Below are positions 16,245 through 23,774 of a DNA stretch of 64,000 bases, piece by piece (position 1 is the stretch's first letter; each line of letters starts with the position of its first letter). Source of the stretch: a virus; the IMG/VR virus record IMGVR_UViG_3300008113_000015, positions 1 to 64,000 of that record, one strand, 5' to 3'. The position numbers were made by a program, and so were the translations under genes. The notes under the pieces were generated by a model that saw nothing but the letters and a program-made list of their open reading frames with translations, was not told the DNA's origin and did not search any database.

Positions 16245-16549
16245 ACAGTGTCTGGTTCAAGTTTGATCTGCAATGGATAACTTTGAGCTCGGGCACTTAC
16301 AGTAACTTCAATACCTTTTTGTTCAGCAATTTCGTAGGGCAACACCGCAACCACAGCCGAACCTGCTTCATGAATATCTTCTGTGATGGTAAACGCAGTT
16401 TCTTCAGTGTAGTCAAAAAACTCCATTAAACTTTCAATCACAAACTCCATGGTGGTCTGATTGTCGTTGAGATAGATCACCTTGTACATCGGCGGTTCTT
16501 TGATTGATGTATTTGTTTTGACTCGTGATCTGATTTCAGATTGCGACAT
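16238..16549 (-). CDS. clpS: ClpS N-end-rule adaptor
   Basis: 103 residues from ATG 16549 (AAAGGAG site). MYKVIYLNDNQTTMEFVIES matches the core of bacterial ClpS, including the Asn/Asp pair that holds the substrate alpha-amino group, and the family's His-containing segment survives as DIHEAGSAVV. In bacteria ClpS delivers N-degron substrates to ClpA; no ClpA is seen here, so it may work with host ClpA or steer it. Linked to Hsp20, bS21 and ClpX upstream in one direction. Confidence 0.9.
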   Translation of the reverse strand: MSQSEIRSRVKTNTSIKEPPMYKVIYLNDNQTTMEFVIESLMEFFDYTEETAFTITEDIHEAGSAVVAVLPYEIAEQKGIEVTVSARAQSYPLQIKLEPDTVQ

Positions 16550-17225
16550 TTTTTTCTCCTTTGTTGTAATGTGCATGAATTTGCACAAGGTCTTTGTTGA
16601 TAAACTTGTTGTATTTGTGCCAGTTTCCTGAGCAATGTATCTGTGATGCCAAGAAGAATACACCACTACCAGCAGTATAACGGAAAACACCGTCGGGTGT
16701 CAACCAGTCCAAAAAGTGTTGCTGATGAACTGGGTCAATTGAATGTTCAAGATCTTCAGTTTCGCTGATGTTGCAGATCTTGGTTGCAGGATTGGGCGCA
16801 GGTGTAGCCCAGTCGTACAGCATTTGACTCAGGTGGTCGTTGCTGTTGGCTTCTTCTTTGCACAGTATCACATTGAATTCGGGATGCGTATCCAATGCAA
16901 TAATAACAGTGTAGGTAGGAACATCAAAGTGTTTGCAGTAATCGTCCACATGTGTGCTGTGGGGCAGACTTTGACGCTGATAGTTGGCCCATATGTTTTC
17001 ACACCCAGGCAAAAAGTGATGGGTGACTCTTTGTACAATATCCCAGCACTGTTGACTTTTTGAAGGTTCAATCAACAGTCTATGATCAATTATGGGTCCT
17101 TGGTCCACCATGAGATGATCATCGGTAGTAGCATTCACGTACTTTTCTGTAGAGAATGTGTTGTAGTATTGTTTGAATAATTCAATCTCATCTGCAGAAA
17201 TGAGATTGTGTTCGATTTGAGCCAT
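16536..17225 (-). CDS. putative 2-oxoglutarate/Fe(II) oxygenase
   Basis: 229 residues. HVDDYCKHFDVPTYTVIIAL supplies a candidate HxD followed by the strand typical of the fold, and ASQIHCSGNWHKYNKF a distal His, in the spacing of double-stranded beta-helix oxygenases. The arginine that usually binds 2-oxoglutarate is not clear. The end overlaps clpS by 14 bases. It could be a ribosomal or small-molecule hydroxylase; unproven. Confidence 0.5.
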   Translation of the reverse strand: MAQIEHNLISADEIELFKQYYNTFSTEKYVNATTDDHLMVDQGPIIDHRLLIEPSKSQQCWDIVQRVTHHFLPGCENIWANYQRQSLPHSTHVDDYCKHFDVPTYTVIIALDTHPEFNVILCKEEANSNDHLSQMLYDWATPAPNPATKICNISETEDLEHSIDPVHQQHFLDWLTPDGVFRYTAGSGVFFLASQIHCSGNWHKYNKFINKDLVQIHAHYNKGEKNVAI

Positions 17226-17236
17226 GGTGTTCCTAA

Positions 17237-17260
17237 ACAGTGGCAGTTTCCTGCCACTGT
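17237..17260 (-). promoter_or_regulatory. perfect 10 bp RNA hairpin with GAAA tetraloop
   Basis: Minus strand ACAGTGGCAG-GAAA-CTGCCACTGT, between the hsp20 stop (17274) and the next ATG (17225). No T tract follows, so it is more likely an mRNA processing or stability element separating hsp20 from the downstream genes. A GTAAATA box sits beside it at 17260-17266. Confidence 0.7.
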
Positions 17261-17273
17261 ATTTACTCTGACA

Positions 17274-17732
17274 TCAAGCAGTGTAGCTGATAGCAATGGT
17301 CTTTGGCTTGGCGTCTTCAGGAACTTCACGTGTTAGGTGTATGTTCAAGATGCCCAGTTCAAGATGCGCATTGCTGATCTCCACGTGGTCAGCTAATTGA
17401 AATTCTCTACGAAAACTTCTTTCACTGATGCCTTTGTGCAGATATTTTGCAGTGGCGTCTTCATTGTCCACAGTTTCGCGGCTGTGTTTGCCTTCGATGA
17501 TCAAGACTTTTTTGTCCTTGGTCACTGAAAGATTGTCGTGCCCAAAGCCGGCTACGGCCACGCTGATCATGTACTCGTCATCATTGATTTGTACAATATC
17601 GTAGGGTGGGTAGTTGGTGTTGCCTTGTTGCGCATTCAATCGCATTAGTTCATCAAACATTGAATCAAAACCGATACCAAATTTGTGAATTGCGGGAATG
17701 TCGAAAGAACGAAGGGTGAGAGTTTTTGTCAT
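17274..17732 (-). CDS. small heat-shock protein Hsp20/IbpA family
   Basis: 152 residues, standard length. The alpha-crystallin domain is evident from YDIVQINDDEYMISVAVAGF through LSVTKDKKVLIIEGK to the family C-terminal strand (LELGILNIHLTREVP). A conserved holdase chaperone, common in T4-like aquatic phages, which may support capsid assembly. It has an AGGAG site and a TATAAATA late promoter 66 bases upstream, so it is probably expressed with virion genes. Confidence 0.93.
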   Translation of the reverse strand: MTKTLTLRSFDIPAIHKFGIGFDSMFDELMRLNAQQGNTNYPPYDIVQINDDEYMISVAVAGFGHDNLSVTKDKKVLIIEGKHSRETVDNEDATAKYLHKGISERSFRREFQLADHVEISNAHLELGILNIHLTREVPEDAKPKTIAISYTA

Positions 17733-17797
17733 TTGTTTTCTCCTTTATTAAGCAAGATGACTTTTGAAATGTAGCCCGACCATCGGCACTACAAACA

Positions 17798-17805
17798 TAT
17801 TTATA
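17798..17805 (-). promoter_or_regulatory. T4-type late promoter TATAAATA for hsp20
   Basis: An exact match on the minus strand to the T4 late -10 octamer in the gene-free stretch upstream of hsp20. Confidence 0.7.
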
Positions 17806-17824
17806 CAGGAAATCTCAACTCTTG

Positions 17825-18043
17825 TCAAGATTTTTCGATATTTTTTATTTCGTAATCGCATGCAACCCAGGTCATAGCAAAAAGAGTAAAATGCTCTGGG
17901 TGATTTAACCCAAGTCGATATTTTAAGCCTTTGGCAACTTTGGTTGTGTAAGGTATCTTGTAGCGGTTGGCCCAGGCGTTAACTGTATCTTTGAGACTAT
18001 CGAAACTGTCCATGCTTGTGACAATATCAAACTCAATGTACAT
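17825..18043 (-). CDS. small protein coupled to bS21
   Basis: 72 residues, starting in a TAATG overlap with the bS21 gene. No family recognised (FDIVTSMDSFDSLKDTVNAW at the start). The tight coupling suggests co-expression with bS21. Confidence 0.6.
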   Translation of the reverse strand: MYIEFDIVTSMDSFDSLKDTVNAWANRYKIPYTTKVAKGLKYRLGLNHPEHFTLFAMTWVACDYEIKNIEKS

Positions 18044-18267
18044 TAGAACATTTTTTTGGGCAGTTCTTGTTCACGCAGTTTCTTACGCCAGCGTTGTTTG
18101 GCTGCTGACGCTCTGAGTTTGCGTTGAGTTGTGGGTTTGATATAGTGTTCACGATCTCGCAGATCATTTAGCATGCCCGAAGCAGCAATTTTCTTTTTGA
18201 ATTTACGCAAGGCACGATCTACGTTGCCGTCTTGTACCAGTACTGATCTTCCGTGTAGTTTTTCCAT
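18043..18267 (-). CDS. rpsU: ribosomal protein bS21
   Basis: 74 residues, full length. The bS21 pattern is clear: NVDRALRKFKKKIAASGML, REHYIKPTTQRKLRAS, then a basic tail. In bacteria bS21 sits near the mRNA exit/anti-Shine-Dalgarno region of the 30S subunit and helps initiation. A phage copy may replace host bS21 and bias translation to phage mRNAs, as proposed for large phages. The C terminus LPKKMF resembles betaproteobacterial bS21. Lies one base from clpX. Confidence 0.93.
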   Translation of the reverse strand: MEKLHGRSVLVQDGNVDRALRKFKKKIAASGMLNDLRDREHYIKPTTQRKLRASAAKQRWRKKLREQELPKKMF

Positions 18268-18268
18268 G

Positions 18269-19456
18269 TCAGAGTTCTTTTGGACTATTTACCAAAGTTT
18301 TGTCAATATCTACGTGTTTAATGCCGTCTGAACGATAACGGCTCAGATTGTACATGTGCGGCAGTAACACACGTTCAAGTTCTGAGTGCAGACCACGAGC
18401 ACCTGTTTTGTTTTTAATGGTACGTTCAGCAATGAGATCCAGACTGTCCTTGGTAAACTCTAGGTCAACATCATCCTGCTTGAACAACCACTGATACTGA
18501 CTCACGTAGTTGTGCTTGACTTCTTGCAGAATACGCACAAGATCTGCTTTATCCAGTTCTTGTAGAGCCACCCAAGTAGGAAAGCGCCCAACAAATTCAG
18601 GAATAAGACCAAATCTCACAAGATCATCGGGGGTCGTTTGATCTAGTTGACCCTTGACATCGTCTGTTATTTTAGCCCCAAATCCAATACTGGTGCCTTT
18701 GATGCGATTTTTTACAATGTTGTCTAGTCCCACAAAGGCACCGCCGGCAATGAACAAGATGTTGGTGGTGTCGATTTCCACAGTTTCTCCTGTGGGATGT
18801 TTGCGTCCGCCTTGTGGAACAATACGACATTTGGTACCTTCTACCAACTTCAGCAAGGCCTGCTGGACACCTTCGCCTGACACATCGCGAGTGATACTGG
18901 CGCTTTCGCTTTTGCGACTGATCTTGTCAATCTCGTCCACAAACACAATACCACGCTGTGTTTTTTCAAGGTCAAATCCCGAAGCGGCATACAGCCTTGA
19001 GATCAAACTTTCCACATCATCGCCCACATAGCCTGCTTCGGTCAGGCTGGTAGCATCAGCAATCACAAAAGGCACATCCAGGTAACGTGCTACTGTGCGG
19101 GCCAGCAAGGTCTTGCCTGATCCTGTGGGTCCAAGCATAAGAATGTTGGCTTTTTCAATTTCGGTATTCTTGTCTTGATTGCCAATGCGTTTATAGTGAT
19201 TGGCAATGGCCACGCTGAGTACCATCTTGGCCGCATCCTGACCGATCACATACTGGTCTAGATGGCGACGAATTTCTCTAGGATCAAGGCTGGGACGAGT
19301 TTCAGTATTTGTTACCGGCTGGTCTACTAGTAAATTTTGACAGAGGTCCACGCACTCATTACAAATTGCAACGCTTTCGCCTACAATTAGTTTAGTCACG
19401 TTGTCTTTGTGTTTGCCGCAAAAACTGCAGGTATCAATAGATTTATTTTCGCTCAT
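18269..19456 (-). CDS. clpX: ClpX AAA+ unfoldase
   Basis: 395 residues. Zinc-binding domain C10, C13, C32, C35; Walker A GPTGSGKT (109-116); Walker B IVFVDEIDK; RKH pore loop in GGRKHPTGE; the ClpP-docking IGF loop in TSIGFGAK; sensor 2 GARGLHSELE. All parts needed to bind and feed ClpP are present. Overlaps the upstream membrane-protein gene by ATGA and lies one base from bS21. Confidence 0.96.
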   Translation of the reverse strand: MSENKSIDTCSFCGKHKDNVTKLIVGESVAICNECVDLCQNLLVDQPVTNTETRPSLDPREIRRHLDQYVIGQDAAKMVLSVAIANHYKRIGNQDKNTEIEKANILMLGPTGSGKTLLARTVARYLDVPFVIADATSLTEAGYVGDDVESLISRLYAASGFDLEKTQRGIVFVDEIDKISRKSESASITRDVSGEGVQQALLKLVEGTKCRIVPQGGRKHPTGETVEIDTTNILFIAGGAFVGLDNIVKNRIKGTSIGFGAKITDDVKGQLDQTTPDDLVRFGLIPEFVGRFPTWVALQELDKADLVRILQEVKHNYVSQYQWLFKQDDVDLEFTKDSLDLIAERTIKNKTGARGLHSELERVLLPHMYNLSRYRSDGIKHVDIDKTLVNSPKEL

Positions 19457-20895
19457 GTGTTGGGTTTTGATTCGAGACGTTGTGCTACCTGAATTTGTTC
19501 GCTTTCGCTCAACATTTCAGGGTCGTATTCACCTGTTTCAATTTTGCTAATTAGGTGATCAATATAGGCCATATCGTAAGTATAATTGTCGTTTTGGTTT
19601 TTGTCAACCTGTATCCATTGGTTGCCATTGAATTTATGCAATATATTGGGCACATAATCGGTGTTGATCCAAGTATCGCCTTTGTTTGGATTAGAAGGGA
19701 AAAGAGAACCAAAGCCAAACTGTGGTTTTTGCTCAAGATATTTGATCCATGGCAACTCTGTTATTGACCCACGCTCCAGCAAAGAACGCTGATGCTTCAA
19801 CGTGTCAGTGGGATTTTCTTGTTTCCAACGACTCATTGCCAGTTTCATGTCTGAATCTTCTTCGTCATCTATGTTGTATGACAACTCAGGTTCCTCAATC
19901 AATGGTTCAGGTTTGTGGACTATGGGCTTGAGATCCTTGAAATGAGCAAATCCCTGAGTAAGATAAGGATGTTGCTCTAGTATGGATTTTTCTGGTTCTG
20001 GTTTGTCAGGCGACGGGAACATCCAGCCGGTGGGATGTGGGTCTTGAATAACTGGTTTATCTGCAACAGGCTCTACTTCTGGTTCAGGATCTGATTCAGA
20101 TTTTTGTCCAGGCGCTAGACCAAGACGTTCAAACACTCGCTGTCGTTCCCACTTTAAACTTTCTGTAGCTGCCAACAGCATCATGATGGCCAAGGGATCA
20201 AACACAGCAACAATCACAATGATCACCCAGGTCACTGCTTTTTCCAGCAGATTAGCATCTGGGTTGTCCCCGTAGATCAACTTGGCAATGTATTTGATAG
20301 GGCCTACTTCGGCTTCAACTTTACGTACCTCAGCGGCAATAGGCGCTCGCTCTTCATTAAGCTGACTAATTGTTTTCTGTTCGGCTGCAATCTCGGATTG
20401 AAGTCTAACACGTTCTTTGGCTTGCGTTCTGCGGACCGCCACTGCTTTGTCGGCACCCGTTTCCGTAGTACTGCGACCCATAATCTGGTCGACAGCTTCA
20501 TCCATTTGTTTAAGAGCTTTGCGGTTTGCATCTATATTGTCCTTTGCTGTCTTAATCTTTTCGTCGTACACTGCAACCTTGGCCTGCACGTCTCCGCCCA
20601 CTAGGCTTTGGTCGCTGTGTGCTTTCGACAAGAAACCAAAAATGCCCATTGACGTGATCAGCATCAGCACAGCCACGGCAGGCACCAAGTAAGCTTTCAT
20701 CAAGAATCGGCACTGTCGCCAGTATTCGTGCAGCCACAATGTGACCACAACCTTGCCCACCTCCAATATGCCGCCCATCACAATAATAGGGATTACAGCC
20801 GCGGCAAAAATTGCAGTGAGACCTGCAATGCTGTAATAGGCGGCAATGACTGACAAACTCAGTGCTACTGCCAGTGTAACGTAGCTGAGAAACAT
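19453..20895 (-). CDS. membrane protein with coiled coil and acidic tail
   Basis: 480 residues from ATG 20895 (a GTG 24 bases upstream is possible). N-terminal hydrophobic segments (LAVALSLSVIAAYYS, LVPAVAVLMLITSMGIFGFL), then about 90 residues of coiled coil (RVRLQSEIAAEQKTISQLNE), another membrane segment (AVTWVIIVIVAVFDPLAIMM), and a Pro/Glu-rich tail with GDTWINTDYVPNILHKFNG. Resembles large membrane proteins of T4-like aquatic phages with unknown function. Coupled to clpX, so it might anchor or regulate the protease; inference. Confidence 0.7.
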   Translation of the reverse strand: MFLSYVTLAVALSLSVIAAYYSIAGLTAIFAAAVIPIIVMGGILEVGKVVVTLWLHEYWRQCRFLMKAYLVPAVAVLMLITSMGIFGFLSKAHSDQSLVGGDVQAKVAVYDEKIKTAKDNIDANRKALKQMDEAVDQIMGRSTTETGADKAVAVRRTQAKERVRLQSEIAAEQKTISQLNEERAPIAAEVRKVEAEVGPIKYIAKLIYGDNPDANLLEKAVTWVIIVIVAVFDPLAIMMLLAATESLKWERQRVFERLGLAPGQKSESDPEPEVEPVADKPVIQDPHPTGWMFPSPDKPEPEKSILEQHPYLTQGFAHFKDLKPIVHKPEPLIEEPELSYNIDDEEDSDMKLAMSRWKQENPTDTLKHQRSLLERGSITELPWIKYLEQKPQFGFGSLFPSNPNKGDTWINTDYVPNILHKFNGNQWIQVDKNQNDNYTYDMAYIDHLISKIETGEYDPEMLSESEQIQVAQRLESKPNT

Positions 20896-20899
20896 AAGA

Positions 20900-21220
20900 T
20901 TATTTATTGGTGGCACCAACTACCCTAACGGCTAATTTTACACTGATCCAACTGGCAAAGCTAGCGTCAGGAACATCAAACCATACATTGATCTTCTTGC
21001 GCTCCCAGTTGTTTTCAAGTTTGCGTTTTATACGACTTTGGCCAGACCAATTGCCGTGGCCAAAAACTCGTTGTGCTTCGCGGATGATAGAGTACCACTG
21101 TTTTGCACTCTCTAATTCAACCACGATGCGGCATAGGTGCATAGCGTCGGTCGTTGTTTTAAGCGGGTCAAGAGACTGCAACGTGCTATTGCTAGCAGAG
21201 GTTTCAATATTAACAGACAT
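20900..21220 (-). CDS. protein of unknown function behind structured leader
   Basis: 106 residues, ATG 21220 with AAAGGA four bases upstream. No family recognised; mid-region has basic residues (SRIKRKLENNWERKK). It is the first gene after a long structured leader and sigma70 promoter. The stop is four bases from the membrane-protein ATG. Confidence 0.6.
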   Translation of the reverse strand: MSVNIETSASNSTLQSLDPLKTTTDAMHLCRIVVELESAKQWYSIIREAQRVFGHGNWSGQSRIKRKLENNWERKKINVWFDVPDASFASWISVKLAVRVVGATNK

Positions 21221-21420
21221 AAAGTCCTTTCACTGTTGGTTCCTACTGGGCTTACACTCGGGTACCAGCCGAGTTTTGACTTGCGTCTAGGACAGTGCCA
21301 CACCTCGTGGACTTACGCTGAAGAGCCACGGTGCATGTAAGGATCGATTCAAAGAGCTCACCCCCACAACCGTTCAGCCGCACACCATATCCTGGCCAGG
21401 TCCGACACTATGCAATAAAC
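21221..21420 (-). ncRNA. structured leader or small RNA (candidate riboswitch/ncRNA)
   Basis: About 200 bases without an ORF, GC-richer than its surroundings, between a TTGACA-17-TAAAAT promoter (21421-21449) and the ATG at 21220. Visible elements on the minus strand: CTCGG/CCGAG stem with 7-base loop, GAC-GCAA-GTC tetraloop hairpin, CCAC/GTGG stem, a GCTGAA/TTCAGC long-range pair, and the palindromes CCTGGCCAGG, GAGCTC and GGTACC. I could not match it to a known RNA class. Confidence 0.5.
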
Positions 21421-21449
21421 ATTTTACAGAAATAGTCGATGATTGTCAA
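21421..21449 (-). promoter_or_regulatory. sigma70-type promoter of the structured RNA
   Basis: Minus strand TTGACA (perfect -35), 17 bp, TAAAAT. The -35 box overlaps the last codons of the upstream gene. Confidence 0.75.
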
Positions 21450-22354
21450 GAAAATTCTGCAACAATTTGATCTAATTCTTCTATCAAGAAGTGGTCATCG
21501 GGATTGTAAGCAACTCCTTGCCAACGCTTGACCTTGATTGGTTCTTCGGGTTTCCAATCATTATACCAATATTCACCGTTCCAGCCGGCGTGGTATTCAT
21601 GACCAGTTTGAGTCTCAACGTTGTATTTGCCCTCACGCACAGGTTTGACTTTTGAAGGGAACCAATCAGTCAATTTGTACTTGATGTCGTCCATGTCGCG
21701 GTAGCGTTCGTATCCTGAGCCTTTGCTGGAGCCAGCAATGTAGAACGCATGATCAGAACCTTTGCCATTGGTATCGCCACCGTAGTTGTCCAGTTCCTGA
21801 TCATCGTATTCCACGCCAACTACAATTTCGTTTGCGTCAAAATCACAAAGGTTCAACAACAGTTTTTCGGGGTCAAAAGGTTCTGTGAGTTCAATATCGG
21901 CTTCAAAAAAAGTACCCTTGTCGGATGTATAGCCAAAATACACAACAGTGCCAGGTGGTTGACTGTCAATCCAGACTTCTTCAAATGTGCTGAGTTGCAC
22001 ATCACACCCATCTAGGCCAGACAGATCTCGTTCGTAGACCACAGTACCATTTTCGTCAAGAACCTGCATGGTGCCTGCGTTACGGTCAACACCACTAACA
22101 TGTCCAACGTCGTCGCAGTCATAGTATGATCCTGGTTCAAATGGTCGCATGTCTTCAGGAACATCATCAAACTCATCTCCACCCCAGGCATAGTCGGGTA
22201 CACTGAGTCTGTGTTCTCTAAAGTAGTCGTAGATTTCACGTGACACCGTGCCCATCACATACTCACCACCATAGCCCCACAGTTGGATTTTGTAGGTGCG
22301 TGGAGTGAATTTCAAATGTGCAATGAGCTTTTCTTGTTCTTCAATTGTGGCCAT
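21446..22354 (-). CDS. acidic protein of unknown function
   Basis: 302 residues, very acidic, rich in Tyr, Trp and Gly (WGGDEFDDVPEDMRPFE, EYDDQELDNYGGDTNG). No family recognised. Last gene of the ligase operon; its start overlaps the upstream gene by 14 bases. Acidic, aromatic-rich composition suggests a DNA mimic or an anti-host factor, but this is a guess. Confidence 0.6.
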   Translation of the reverse strand: MATIEEQEKLIAHLKFTPRTYKIQLWGYGGEYVMGTVSREIYDYFREHRLSVPDYAWGGDEFDDVPEDMRPFEPGSYYDCDDVGHVSGVDRNAGTMQVLDENGTVVYERDLSGLDGCDVQLSTFEEVWIDSQPPGTVVYFGYTSDKGTFFEADIELTEPFDPEKLLLNLCDFDANEIVVGVEYDDQELDNYGGDTNGKGSDHAFYIAGSSKGSGYERYRDMDDIKYKLTDWFPSKVKPVREGKYNVETQTGHEYHAGWNGEYWYNDWKPEEPIKVKRWQGVAYNPDDHFLIEELDQIVAEFS

Positions 22355-22808
22355 TATCTTTTTCCTTTACAAGTTTGCATACCAGCTGAAACTGTTCGTA
22401 GGCGTCACGAACAGCAGGGTGTGTCATGAGTTTATCTGCTTCGGCCTGCATGGCCTGCACCCCAGCTTCGGCACAGTCGCGCACACTGAGCCCATACAAG
22501 GTGCATAGTTCATCGCCCATTTCTTTGGCTAACTTGCGCCATGATTTTTGTTGTGCTTCTGTGATTGGGGTTTTCTGAGGACGTAGTTCTGCGGCTTTGT
22601 TGATAGCACGACAAATAGCATCTTCTGCGTAACGCCCTGCGGCAATCATAGGAGCAAGTGCTGGGTCAATGTTAAACCTACGACTAATCCCACCAGGATA
22701 CACCATCACAAGGTGATTGCCTTTGTGAAAACTGTCCATGAGATCACTGTCGTATTCTGCCACAGGTCTGTACCTGCGACCTTCTTTAGTGTAGTAAATT
22801 TTTTTCAT
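22341..22808 (-). CDS. protein of unknown function in ligase operon
   Basis: 155 residues from ATG 22808 (TAATG overlap). Looks globular and alpha-rich in the second half (AQQKSWRKLAKEMGDELCTL). The C-terminal AVRDAYEQFQLVCKLV echoes the end of the protein at 23116-23541 (AVKEAWDQFQMLAGL), so the two share a short domain and may be paralogues. Confidence 0.6.
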   Translation of the reverse strand: MKKIYYTKEGRRYRPVAEYDSDLMDSFHKGNHLVMVYPGGISRRFNIDPALAPMIAAGRYAEDAICRAINKAAELRPQKTPITEAQQKSWRKLAKEMGDELCTLYGLSVRDCAEAGVQAMQAEADKLMTHPAVRDAYEQFQLVCKLVKEKDNGHN

Positions 22809-23119
22809 TACAACCATGCATGGCATGACCATGTATTAAGATATCGCATACTGCCGTTAAATGTACCAAAATGTTTTTTGTGAAAGTTATCATACGCCTT
22901 CTGCCATTTCTTTTGAATAGGCTCAGGACTGTGACAAGCAAGATAGTGCAAGCGACCAAACTGTCGGAAGACTATCTTCCGGTTGATCCTATATCCTACA
23001 GGATACCATTCTACACGGCTCTGCCAGTTGTAGTTGTCAGTGTGACCATACAGTCTACGCATCTTCATGATGCGTTTGGTATTCATGCTAGAACTAGGAC
23101 GAAACTTATTTGCGTTCAT
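22808..23119 (-). CDS. small basic protein in ligase operon
   Basis: 103 residues, basic and aromatic (KKWQKAYDNFHKKHFGTF). Starts in ATGA overlap and ends in TAATG overlap, which supports it as real. No family recognised. Confidence 0.6.
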   Translation of the reverse strand: MNANKFRPSSSMNTKRIMKMRRLYGHTDNYNWQSRVEWYPVGYRINRKIVFRQFGRLHYLACHSPEPIQKKWQKAYDNFHKKHFGTFNGSMRYLNTWSCHAWL

Positions 23120-23541
23120 TGGTAGTTCTTGTCCAATTTGGTGTTGGTGAGACCAGCCAGCATTTGAAATTGATCCCAGGCTTCTTTTACAGCTGGACGA
23201 GTTTCTAGTTCTGAATCCGGCAACACAGTTTCCAACCAGATTTCGCGACGGCGTGGTGGATGAAACCCAAACTTGCGAGGCTGGTGCAGTTTGCCTGATT
23301 CCCAGAGTTCAATGCTGACTTCACGAAAACGAGCTTCGTCTGTGTAGCCGTCCCATTCAGGAGTACTCCACCCACCACCTAGATTCTGGCCACCACCGTA
23401 GCCTTGCCAGATGCTGGTCCATTGTTCGTCAATGCGTGGATCAAAGTCAGTGCGAGTGATCAACACCAACACATCGCGAATGTCAACTGTGCCGTCCACG
23501 ATGTCACGCACACATCGACTGTAGCTGAGTCCAATTTTCAT
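23116..23541 (-). CDS. conserved-type phage protein in ligase operon
   Basis: 141 residues with GGAG six bases or so upstream. The middle is Gly/Trp-rich (IWQGYGGGQNLGGGWSTP). The C terminus resembles that of the protein at 22341-22808. Function unknown. Confidence 0.65.
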   Translation of the reverse strand: MKIGLSYSRCVRDIVDGTVDIRDVLVLITRTDFDPRIDEQWTSIWQGYGGGQNLGGGWSTPEWDGYTDEARFREVSIELWESGKLHQPRKFGFHPPRRREIWLETVLPDSELETRPAVKEAWDQFQMLAGLTNTKLDKNYQ

Positions 23542-23543
23542 TG

Positions 23544-23774
23544 TTATTCTCCAAAATACTTGATCACAGCATCCAGGTGATGGACCATGATTTCGTTTAT
23601 GCTCACATCTTCAGGGTGCATCCACACGCCGCTAGGATTGGCGTCGGTCCGAGGATTCTTTTTCCACTCCTTGAGTTCTTTCTTGAGATAGGTTCTCTGC
23701 TCTTTGAGTGTGAGCACAGTGATTCGATCAGCGGCTTCGCCGTCCAGTGTGATAGGTCCAATTCGTTTGCTCAT
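23544..23774 (-). CDS. small helical protein next to DNA ligase
   Basis: 76 residues; a central basic helix (LKEQRTYLKKELKEWKK) followed by VWMHPEDVSINEIMVHHLDA. Coupled by ATGA to the ligase gene upstream. Unknown function, likely co-expressed with ligase. Confidence 0.6.
   Translation of the reverse strand: MSKRIGPITLDGEAADRITVLTLKEQRTYLKKELKEWKKNPRTDANPSGVWMHPEDVSINEIMVHHLDAVIKYFGE

Noticed and set aside
21250-21275. tRNA-Thr anticodon arm in the structured region
   Set aside because: CTCGG-CTGGTAC-CCGAG mimics an anticodon arm with GGT, but there is no acceptor stem, T-arm or D-arm around it. No tRNA was found elsewhere either.
21221-21420. Cobalamin riboswitch
   Set aside because: AAGCCCAGTAGGAACC loosely recalls the B12 box (AGCCxGxAGACC) and TGGCACTGTCC the core, but the order and spacing of the conserved core do not fit and no cobalamin-related gene lies nearby.
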